Shown here: positions 1 through 6,747 of the stretch, one piece after another
Numbering within the stretch: position 1 is the first letter of the stretch
Layout: every line of letters begins with the position of its first letter
Assembly: GCA_964195995.1 (NCBI GenBank)
Contig: CAXMQS010000001.1
Span: forward strand, 1-64,000
Source: CAXMQS01 sp964195995
GTDB taxonomy: Bacteria > Actinomycetota > Acidimicrobiia > Spongiisociales > JAOTWH01
Direction: 5' to 3'
Length of the DNA stretch: 64,000 bases
Position numbers and translations under genes: made by a program
Notes under the pieces: generated by a model
Told to the model about the DNA's origin: nothing
What the model saw: only the letters and a program-made list of their open reading frames with translations
Database searches by the model: none

Positions 1-26
1 GCGGGCGCGCTGATTGGTTCCTTCGG

Positions 27-100
27 CTGGAAACAGGAAGCCCCCTCCGCCTGCGAGACCTTCGGTCTCTCCGGCACCTCCCCCTAAAGGGGAGGAAACG
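27..100 (+). repeat. Dispersed palindromic repeat, copy A
   Basis: This copy has the layout AACAGGAAGCCCCCTCCG, then a variable small hairpin (GAGACC-ttc-GGTCTC type), then CACCTCCCCCT facing AGGGGAGGAAACG. The same head and tail occur in copy D near 16.75 kb. It lies beyond the 3' end of the minus-strand MOSC gene. The two nested stem-loops suggest a REP-like or terminator-like intergenic element; this is inference. No gene is seen in 1-296. Confidence 0.75.
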
Positions 101-128
101 TTGTCTTCTCGTCCCGCCCGCCTGCTCA

Positions 129-183
129 GGTTTCTCCCCCCGTTGGGGGGAGTACCGGCGAAGCCGGGGAGGGGGGCTTCCCA
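129..183 (-). repeat. Dispersed palindromic repeat, copy B (inverted)
   Basis: Read on the minus strand this is the same element: GGAAGCCCCCCTCCCC, a CCGGCTTCGCCGG hairpin, then ACTCCCCCCAACGGGGGGAG and AAAC. It is inverted relative to copies A and C. An 11-base sequence, GCGGGCGCGCT, occurs at 1-11 and again at 184-194, so it brackets copies A and B. Confidence 0.7.
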
Positions 184-206
184 GCGGGCGCGCTAACGAG
201 CGATGA

Positions 207-271
207 AAGCAGGAAGCCCCTCCGACCGTTCTTCGCTCGGGCACCTCCCCCTGGAGGGGGAGGAATACGGC
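207..271 (+). repeat. Dispersed palindromic repeat, copy C
   Basis: The third copy in 300 bases: AGCAGGAAGCCCCTCCG, a short hairpin around TTCTTCGCTCG, then CACCTCCCCCTGGAGGGGGAGGAA. It is slightly diverged from A and D (a shorter C-run and a different inner hairpin). It lies 25 bases past the MOSC stop codon, where a transcription terminator would be expected. Confidence 0.7.
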
Positions 272-296
272 CCGGCCTAGGGGGCGCGTCGTCCGG

Positions 297-920
297 CTAG
301 ACGAACTTGCGGGCCCATCGCTTCCAGGGTTCCGAGAGTTGCGGGGGTTCAAGCAGGCGGCTCGCTTCATGGCGGTCGCGGTCAAAGATGCGGGCGACAT
401 CCGCCACCGTCAAGCCGTGGTCGGGTGCCTTGCCGATTTGGATGCGGTCTTGCGCAGCGAGCGAACCTTCCTCAACGATTCTCAGGTAGCTTCCTGGTCG
501 ATTGCCGGCTGCGAAAACGGCTGGGAAGTCTGGGTCCTCCATGCGGATGCCCAACTTGAAACAAGGAACGCGGGGTTCGCTCACTTCTAGAACCACGTCG
601 CCGATCTGCCAGCGTTGGCCAATTACTGCTCCGCTGACCTCTACCTCAGCCGTAGTGAGGTTTTCGCCGAACATGCCGGGGGAGAGGGAGCGGCCGATTT
701 GTTGGCCCCACCACTCGTAGTCCTCGGATGCGTACGCGTAGATGGCCTTGTGGACACCACCATGAACCCTTCGATCGGCCTGATCGTCACCTTCGAGATT
801 GACGCCCTGGACACGAACCGGACCCTCTACTGGCAATTTGTAGATGCCGGTCGACACCAGATGGCCCCTGAACTCGACCTCCCGCGGTTGGCTCACGTTG
901 ACGCTGATGATTCTGCTCAT
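297..920 (-). CDS. MOSC-domain protein
   Basis: A 207-residue MOSC-domain protein, the family of molybdenum-cofactor sulfurase C-terminal domains and YiiM-type proteins. It shows the YiiM-like N-terminal layout (VSTGIYKLPVEGPV, GDDQADRRVHGG with the expected acidic and His residues), then GMFGENLTT, IGDVVLEVSEPRVPCFKLG with the conserved Cys, and RPGSYLRIVEEG. The family uses the Cys to handle sulfur or Moco substrates; the substrate here cannot be read. The start at 920 forms an ATGA overlap with the upstream Lgt-like gene, so a much longer open frame to 1250 is rejected. It is the last gene of the Cpa ATPase operon, followed by the repeat cluster. Confidence 0.88.
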   Translation of the reverse strand: MSRIISVNVSQPREVEFRGHLVSTGIYKLPVEGPVRVQGVNLEGDDQADRRVHGGVHKAIYAYASEDYEWWGQQIGRSLSPGMFGENLTTAEVEVSGAVIGQRWQIGDVVLEVSEPRVPCFKLGIRMEDPDFPAVFAAGNRPGSYLRIVEEGSLAAQDRIQIGKAPDHGLTVADVARIFDRDRHEASRLLEPPQLSEPWKRWARKFV

Positions 921-1606
921 GGTTCGACCCTCTGGCGGTACTGGGCAACTACCACCACCCCGACGCCCAGGACAACTGCCGTCAGGTACCACAACGTCGG
1001 GCGCCCGCCGAGTGCCGATCGCAGCGGCTCGGTGACCAGGCGGACGGTTCCGGCCGCCGCCAGGGCAACCCCGCCGACCATCAACGAATCCTGCGTACGC
1101 CGCTTCAGCCACATGACGGCGAGGGCCGCCACAAAGAACAGAAGGGCCGTGTAGATGCCAATCGGATGGCGGGTGATCTCGCTGCCACCAAGCGAGATTC
1201 CCCAGGGAAGATCGGTGACGGTGCCGTGGCAGGCGTCGCGGACCAGGCAACCGGCCTCCCAGGCACCGAGCCCGGCTAGGGCCGCAGCCGCCAGTCCTCC
1301 GGCTACCAGCACCGTCTCTCGTCGAGAGATCACAGCCATGGCCACGAGGGCTCCCACCACTGCCCAGCCGGTGTCGACGCCGGAGCGCACGATGAGGATG
1401 TCACCGGGATTGGTGAGGGGGTTGGTGCCGGCGATGATCATTGCCGCCAGCCGTCCAACGACGAGCCCTGCGGTTGCCGCTCCCAGCGATACATCCCACA
1501 GATCCTTGGAGCAGTCGGCGGCATTGCCGCGAGCGGCCTCCCAGTAGATGACGCCATACACCGCGGCCACGCCCAGAAGAGCAGCGCCGAGAAGCGAGAA
1601 CTCCAT
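917..1606 (-). CDS. Lgt-like membrane protein with lost catalytic residues
   Basis: A 229-residue polytopic membrane protein. Its order of motifs matches prolipoprotein diacylglyceryl transferase: GRL near residue 51, NPLTNPGDIL near 62-71, TDLPWGI at 131-137 and RHP at 146-148 followed by an aromatic helix. The catalytic positions are altered: the HGG loop is replaced by DTGWAVVG, and the GRIGN-type signature reads GCLVRDACHG. It is probably not a working Lgt. Three cysteines (32, 120, 126) are present, two of them within the degenerate signature. The start abuts the stop of the thioredoxin-like lipoprotein gene, so the two products may act together at the membrane; this is inference. Confidence 0.7.
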   Translation of the reverse strand: MEFSLLGAALLGVAAVYGVIYWEAARGNAADCSKDLWDVSLGAATAGLVVGRLAAMIIAGTNPLTNPGDILIVRSGVDTGWAVVGALVAMAVISRRETVLVAGGLAAAALAGLGAWEAGCLVRDACHGTVTDLPWGISLGGSEITRHPIGIYTALLFFVAALAVMWLKRRTQDSLMVGGVALAAAGTVRLVTEPLRSALGGRPTLWYLTAVVLGVGVVVVAQYRQRVEP

Positions 1607-2082
1607 TAGCGGGTCAGCTCGTCGAGGTGGACGGCCAAAGTGCGCTCATCGATCACGCCGAAGTGGAGGTAAGAGAGTTCGCCAGCCTCTCGGAAGAAGA
1701 AGGTCAAAGGGACGCCGCGGCCGCCGAAGGCCCCGGGAATCACTCCATTGCCGTCGAAGTAGTGCTCGAAGATGTCGAGGTCGAACTCAGCTAGGAATCC
1801 TCGGGCGTTGTCCTGGGAGTCACGGACATCGATCCCAACGAAGCGGATGTCGTCCCCAAAGCTGGCGTGGGCTTGTGCCAGCAATGGGGCCTCGCTGCGA
1901 CACGGGATGCACCATGACGCCCACACATTCATGACAACAGGTTGTTGCGACGATGCCAGCAAGGACTCAATGTCGGAGGTCGAGGCGACGGGGAGGACCG
2001 CGATATCAGCAATGTCAACCGAGGTGCCACCACAGGCGGAGATGACCAGCAGGACCGCGAGGCCTCGTCGGAGACGCACCAT
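1606..2082 (-). CDS. TlpA-like thioredoxin-fold lipoprotein
   Basis: A 158-residue exported thioredoxin-fold protein. The N-terminus is a short signal peptide ending in a lipobox (VISAC-GG), so it should be lipid-anchored outside the membrane. The active site WCIPC follows VVMNVWAS, and the cis-proline region is GGRGVPLTFFF. TlpA/ResA proteins reduce disulfides of extracytoplasmic proteins. The start codon overlaps the stop of the Cpa ATPase gene (ATGA) and the stop overlaps the start of the Lgt-like gene, so translation is probably coupled. No CcdA/DsbD electron donor is seen in this window, which makes the neighbouring cysteine-bearing membrane protein a candidate partner. Confidence 0.88.
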   Translation of the reverse strand: MVRLRRGLAVLLVISACGGTSVDIADIAVLPVASTSDIESLLASSQQPVVMNVWASWCIPCRSEAPLLAQAHASFGDDIRFVGIDVRDSQDNARGFLAEFDLDIFEHYFDGNGVIPGAFGGRGVPLTFFFREAGELSYLHFGVIDERTLAVHLDELTR

Positions 2083-4055
2083 CAGGTCCGGTAACGGGCC
2101 AGAGCGGCGTCGATGTCCGAGCGGGTCACATCAAGCGCCGAGGAGTCGCGACGCAGGGCGTTGAGAGCGGCCTCGCGCAGAGCGCTGACGAGGTCGGCAA
2201 AAGACAACCCCTCGGTGGCCTCAGCTACCTGGTCGAGATCGACGTCATCGGCAAAGGGCACGTCGCTGATGCCAAGCAGAGCGCGCCGCGCCTCGGCCAC
2301 TGGGAGGCCCAGCTCGATGTGAACCTCGAAGCGTCCGCCGCGCAACAGCGCCGGGTCGATGAGGTCTTTGCGGTTGGTGGCGCCGATGACGACGATGTCG
2401 CCGCGGTCACCGACCCCGTCCAGTTCTGTCAGCAGTGCTGCCACCACCGAATCATTGACCGTCGTAGTGCTGCGGCCTCTCACCGGGGCCAGGGCGTCGA
2501 TCTCGTCGAAGAACAGGATGGATGGTGCCGCAGCCCGCGCTCTGGCGAAGACCTCCCGAACTCCTCGTTCGGACTCGCCGACGAACTTGTCCAGCAGCTC
2601 GGCGCCCTTGATGGCGAAGAAGGCGGCCCCCGACTCATGGGCAAGGGCCCTGATCACGAAGGTCTTGCCGGTCCCCGGCGGCCCATAGAGCAGCAAGCCC
2701 TTGGGCGGCTCGATGTTGAGTCGCTCGAAGCGCTCGGGCTCGGTTACCGGCCAAATGACAGCTTCCGTGAGGCGCTGCTTGACGTCGGTGAGGTTGGCCA
2801 CTCGCTCGAACCCATAGGACGGCACCTCACCGAGCTGGGAGGTGCCAAGCGAAGGTGCGGTCTCGCGAACGGCGTTCAGGATCAGCTCGGTGTCGACCTT
2901 GCGCCCGCCTCGAGCCACCATCGCCGAGGCGTGGACCACTGCGGCCAGGATGTCGGCACCGGAGAACCCGGCGGTGCGGGAGGCCAGCTGGGCGAAGTCA
3001 AGGTCATCCTCGGCGGGAACCTTAGCCAGGGCCGCCTCGAATAGGAGCCGGCGTCGCTCGACGTCGGGTGGGGGAATGGTGAGGCGCCGCGGCAGCAGGG
3101 GAGATTTGATGAGGGCGTCGTCGATGTCTCCGGTGCCCGAGACCCCGAGCACTGTTGCCAGCCGGGGCTTGTCGGAGACGGCATCGAGGAACCAGCGCAG
3201 GATGGCGGCGGTCTGGGTGCGGAACATGCCGTCGTCGCCGGCCACCGAGTCGATGCGGTCGACGAAGAGGACCGCAGGAACGGCCGTGGTGCTTACCGCC
3301 TTCTCCAGTGCCTCCAACAGCTTCTCTGGCTTGAAGACCAGCTCCAGGCTTATCTCGTTGACCTCGGCCCCCGCAGCCTTGGCGGCCTCCGCCACCAGCT
3401 CCGACTTGCCGACGCCGGCAGGGCCATCGACGATGACGCCGGCCACCTTGGGGAGGCCCCACGCCGCCGGAAGGTTGCCAGCCGAAGTCAGCAGAGCCAA
3501 CCAGCCGCTGAGGACGTCGACCTCGGTGTCGAGCCCCGCCAGCAGCGCTGCGGCGGTGCTGATGGCGTCACCCTTGGGTGCCACTTCACCAGAAGCGCTG
3601 GCGACGCTGACGTCTCCGACGACAGTGGCGTTTCCAACGAGAGCCGGACCGTCTGGCTCGACCTCGGAGATGGTGATCACGATGGGCTCGTGGCCGTCGT
3701 CTCCGTAGGAGCGATCGACTTCGAGGATGTCGCCGGGGGTCACCGGTATGCCCTGCAGGGCGTGGGCGATCTGCTGGGGTTCCAATGGGAGGTCTTCCTC
3801 GGCGATGGCAACCCGCCTCGCCGATGGCAGGATTGCCCGCTTGGCGTCGACACTCTCGCCGTCTTTCAGCCCGGCGTTCGCCAAGGTTCGCGGACCAAGA
3901 GTCAGCGCGGTCGGCGTCGGCACATCGCCCGCGGCCACCGCTACGTGGGTTCTGCCGACGGCGATGACGCCGCCACCGGGGAGACCCATTGCCGACAGCA
4001 ATGCCGCATCGGCGCGAGCGATGGGATCCGAGCCGGGACGAACGATGAAGCGCAT
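2082..4055 (-). CDS. cpa: Cdc48-like AAA+ ATPase with two AAA domains (Cpa-type)
   Basis: A 657-residue protein with an N-terminal substrate/cofactor-type region (about 1-160) and two AAA modules. Module 1 has Walker A GPAGVGKS (211-218), but its Walker B reads VLFVDRID (262-269), with Arg in place of the catalytic Glu. Module 2 is canonical: GPPGTGKT (458-465), ILFFDEID (513-520), GATNR and an RGGRFE arginine-finger region. The layout fits the Cdc48-like proteins of actinobacteria (Cpa), described as proteasome interactors; proteasome genes are not in this window. It heads a four-gene overlapping operon. A TAGCGT hexamer lies 6 nt before the ATG with no Shine-Dalgarno, suggesting a leaderless mRNA. 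Confidence 0.88.
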   Translation of the reverse strand: MRFIVRPGSDPIARADAALLSAMGLPGGGVIAVGRTHVAVAAGDVPTPTALTLGPRTLANAGLKDGESVDAKRAILPSARRVAIAEEDLPLEPQQIAHALQGIPVTPGDILEVDRSYGDDGHEPIVITISEVEPDGPALVGNATVVGDVSVASASGEVAPKGDAISTAAALLAGLDTEVDVLSGWLALLTSAGNLPAAWGLPKVAGVIVDGPAGVGKSELVAEAAKAAGAEVNEISLELVFKPEKLLEALEKAVSTTAVPAVLFVDRIDSVAGDDGMFRTQTAAILRWFLDAVSDKPRLATVLGVSGTGDIDDALIKSPLLPRRLTIPPPDVERRRLLFEAALAKVPAEDDLDFAQLASRTAGFSGADILAAVVHASAMVARGGRKVDTELILNAVRETAPSLGTSQLGEVPSYGFERVANLTDVKQRLTEAVIWPVTEPERFERLNIEPPKGLLLYGPPGTGKTFVIRALAHESGAAFFAIKGAELLDKFVGESERGVREVFARARAAAPSILFFDEIDALAPVRGRSTTTVNDSVVAALLTELDGVGDRGDIVVIGATNRKDLIDPALLRGGRFEVHIELGLPVAEARRALLGISDVPFADDVDLDQVAEATEGLSFADLVSALREAALNALRRDSSALDVTRSDIDAALARYRT

Positions 4056-4089
4056 GCGCCAACGCTAACGAACACCGCAGCCTGTGCGC

Positions 4090-5724
4090 CTACAGCTCGA
4101 TGGGTCCCAGAACGGGGATCGCGGTGACGGGCATCGACAAGGGCGACGTGGTCTCGATCAGCTCTACATCACCGCCGCACAGCCACTTCCAAACCAGGTC
4201 CGCCTCCTCTGCCTCGGCCACAGACGGCGGGATGGGTGGGGATTCGATATCGGCATTGTCGAGGGCAGCGAGCAGTGGTGGGGTCTTGTCGTTCCAGGCA
4301 ATGGCCAGGCGGCCGTGGTCGATGAGCGCCCCGTCGCCGTCGTGGCTCTCGGCACGGACGACGCCGGCGCCGGCGAGGGCCCGCCAGGAGCGATTTCGTC
4401 GTAGCGACCGTGCCAGCGCCCGGTAACGGTCACGCATCCAGCCGGCCTCTTCGAATCGTCCGGCCCTGGCGTGCTCGGCCATCTTGTCGACCAACGGCTC
4501 CAGCAGCAGCCGCGGTCGGTTCTCTATGCCGTCCAGCAGCTGGTCGACCACCTTGCGATAGTCATCCGGCGTGACATCGTCTCCGCACGGACACACCGAC
4601 ACGCCGAGCTGGCTGAAGCTGCAGGGGGCGGCCTTGCTGCCTGGCTTGGCGGGGCAGCGGCGGATGGGAACCGCATCCCAGAGGGCGGTCACCACCACTT
4701 CGGCGGCCTTGCGAGACCGAAACGGACCGAGGTAGGCGAGGCCGTTCTCCTTCACCGAGCGCACCATCGACAGCCGCGGGTACGCCTCGTCGGTGACCTT
4801 GATCCAGGTCGGCGACTTGGCGGGCTTGGAGCGGCGGTTGTATCGGGGGATGTGCGCCTGTATCAGCCGCAGCTCGGTGACCGACGCCTCCAGCTCGGTG
4901 TGGCACACCCGGTGTTCGATGCTGTCGAGCTCCTGCAGCATGTTGGTGATGGTTCGCCTGGTGTCGCCGTAGAAATACGACCGGACGCGATTCCTGAGGT
5001 TCTTGGCCTTGCCGACGTAGAAGACGTTGCCGCCGCGGTCCTTGAACAGATACACGCCGGGCTTGCGGGGGAGTGCCTCGGTCAACGCGATCTTTCCGTA
5101 GTTGGGCGCCCCCCGCGCCGTCGGCAGCATCATCAGATCGTCGAGGTGGGTGACGCCCAGGGTCCCGGCGCGCTCTAACAGTCCCCAGAAGACGTGGGCG
5201 GTGGCCTCGGCGTCTGCCAGCGCCCGGTGGTTGGGAGTGACGGGGGAGCGGAAGTGCGCCGCCAGCGAGCCGAGCTTGAGGTTGCGGATCTCGGAGCGGA
5301 TGAGGCGTCGGGCCAGGGCATAGGTGTCTGCGGTTCGGTTGGGGAGCCGGCCGTAGCCGAGTCGCTCGGCGGCGGCGTTGAGGAAGGACATGTCGAAGCG
5401 AACGTTGTGTCCAACGATGACGGCATCGCCGATGAACTCCAGAAACGTCGGCAGGGCTTCCTCTATGCGCGGCGCTTCGATGACCATCGCCTGAGTGATG
5501 CCCGTCATCACCGTTATGAACGGCGGGATGGCGGCGCCAGGGTTGACCAGCGTCTCAAACCTCCCGGTCTGCACCCCGCCCTCGAAGCGCACGGCCCCGA
5601 TCTCGGTGATCTCGCAGCTGGACGGCGCGGCTCCTGTGGTCTCCAGGTCGAGAACGCAGAAGGGCACTTCGCTGAGCGGTGCCCCCATGTCATCGAATGT
5701 CCGCTGTAGCCCGCTGATCGCCAC
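4090..5724 (-). CDS. DEDDh exonuclease fused to GIY-YIG nuclease and UVR motif
   Basis: A 544-residue DNA-repair protein. Residues 20-180 are a DnaQ-type 3'-5' exonuclease: VLDLETTG with D26/E28, GHNVRFD with D111, and NHRALADAEA with H166/D171. Residues 220-300 are a UvrC-type GIY-YIG domain (KPGVYLF, FYVGKAKNLRNRVRSYF, TELRLIQAHIPRYN). A UVR-like helix pair (FEEAGWMRDRYRAL) lies near 424-437. This fusion is typical of actinobacteria. A GTG at 5724 is taken as the start; an in-frame ATG at 5688 also exists. A perfect LexA box lies 37 bases upstream of the GTG, so SOS induction is likely. The UvrC C-terminal half (RNase H fold, HhH) is absent. Confidence 0.92.
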   Translation of the reverse strand: MAISGLQRTFDDMGAPLSEVPFCVLDLETTGAAPSSCEITEIGAVRFEGGVQTGRFETLVNPGAAIPPFITVMTGITQAMVIEAPRIEEALPTFLEFIGDAVIVGHNVRFDMSFLNAAAERLGYGRLPNRTADTYALARRLIRSEIRNLKLGSLAAHFRSPVTPNHRALADAEATAHVFWGLLERAGTLGVTHLDDLMMLPTARGAPNYGKIALTEALPRKPGVYLFKDRGGNVFYVGKAKNLRNRVRSYFYGDTRRTITNMLQELDSIEHRVCHTELEASVTELRLIQAHIPRYNRRSKPAKSPTWIKVTDEAYPRLSMVRSVKENGLAYLGPFRSRKAAEVVVTALWDAVPIRRCPAKPGSKAAPCSFSQLGVSVCPCGDDVTPDDYRKVVDQLLDGIENRPRLLLEPLVDKMAEHARAGRFEEAGWMRDRYRALARSLRRNRSWRALAGAGVVRAESHDGDGALIDHGRLAIAWNDKTPPLLAALDNADIESPPIPPSVAEAEEADLVWKWLCGGDVELIETTSPLSMPVTAIPVLGPIEL

Positions 5725-5760
5725 CCGTTCGTCCTACCCGCAGGGGAGCAGGAGAGTACC

Positions 5761-5774
5761 CGAACATATGTTCG
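5761..5774. promoter_or_regulatory. LexA (SOS) box
   Basis: CGAACATATGTTCG is a perfect 14-base palindrome that matches the Gram-positive/actinobacterial LexA consensus CGAAC-N4-GTTCG. On the minus strand it is followed at once by GGTACTCT, a plausible -10 hexamer (TACTCT), so LexA would overlap the promoter of the exonuclease/GIY-YIG gene. Nothing else is seen in 5775-5907. Confidence 0.85.
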
Positions 5775-5907
5775 ATCACGAGGAACGATCGTCACCCGGT
5801 CGACTCCGCCGTTTGCGAGCCTCAGCGTGCTGGCCGCGGGAAACCGGGGCCTGGTGGTTGACACGACGTTATCGAAACGGGCCAGATGAAGAGGCGCCAT
5901 CGGATCA

Positions 5908-6747
5908 TTAGCCGATGTCGAAGCCGCTATCTCGGGCGAACTGGCGCAGAGCGAAAGCTGGGTAGAAGCCAAGAGCATCCTCGGCGTCGGCTGCGACCGT
6001 CTCGGCAAGCGGTCCGGTGGCATCGAACTCGTAGGTGATGCAGCCTCCCTCAAACGTGAAGTACCAGTTGCCGCGATAGAAGACCCGTGGTGCCGCACTT
6101 TCGATGAGGGTTATCGCCTCTGCGTACTCGAGACCGCGGCCGGTGGCGGCTCTGGTGTTGCTGCGCAGTTGGACGGTGCTCTCTTCGACATCGACCTCGT
6201 CGATGATCCACACGAATGCACCGCGCGACAGGGCCAGGTTGACACGGGAGTTGACGGATTGCGCCATGGCGTCGTAGATGGTGTAGGCCACGGGACGGTC
6301 GTCGATCTCGAGACCTGCGAGCTCGTCGACCAATAACCGCGACCGCAACAGCGGAATGTCGCCAGACGGAACGATCGCAATCTCGATCTCGGTCGCTTGG
6401 AATTCGATGTCCTCGAATCGCTGGATGTCCGGGTATGCGGAATCGACGGCGACGGCGTCGGAAACATCGCACGATTCGGTCACCGTCGCCGTCAGGAAGG
6501 TATTGAGCGATCGGAGGATCCTGATGCCCGCCTCGCCATCCTCGGCAAACGCGTTGACGGAATCCCACCCGAGGCGCAGCTCCTTGAGACACGGGGTGTA
6601 CTTGGCGGTGGGCACGGCTTGGACGTTGAGGATGTTGGTCGAGGAGACGTCGTCTCCGAAGAAGGCACAATCAGCCTCGCCTAGCCCGAGGTTGCTGCAG
6701 CCGCCCAAGATCAGGGCCATTACCGTCAATATGGTCGATCGTCTCAT
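5908..6747 (-). CDS. Hypothetical lipoprotein
   Basis: A 279-residue protein of unknown function. It begins with a signal peptide and lipobox (LILGGC-SN), so it is probably a lipoprotein on the outer face of the membrane. The mature part has several cysteines (FFGDD preceded by DCAF, YTPCLK, ESCDVSD, GGCITYE) that could pair outside the cell. No enzyme motif is recognised. The ATG at 6747 overlaps the stop of the PAP2/kinase gene (ATGA), so the pair is translationally coupled. A longer open frame upstream to 7101 runs inside the neighbouring gene and is rejected. Confidence 0.75.
   Translation of the reverse strand: MRRSTILTVMALILGGCSNLGLGEADCAFFGDDVSSTNILNVQAVPTAKYTPCLKELRLGWDSVNAFAEDGEAGIRILRSLNTFLTATVTESCDVSDAVAVDSAYPDIQRFEDIEFQATEIEIAIVPSGDIPLLRSRLLVDELAGLEIDDRPVAYTIYDAMAQSVNSRVNLALSRGAFVWIIDEVDVEESTVQLRSNTRAATGRGLEYAEAITLIESAAPRVFYRGNWYFTFEGGCITYEFDATGPLAETVAADAEDALGFYPAFALRQFARDSGFDIG

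Noticed and set aside
14..196. Small plus-strand frame at the left edge
   Set aside because: It lies inside the palindromic repeats and reads as Pro/Arg-rich translation of C-runs.
297..1250. MOSC frame extended to 1250
   Set aside because: The extra 110 residues are low-complexity Arg/Pro, overlap the Lgt-like gene fully, and the ATGA start at 920 fits better.
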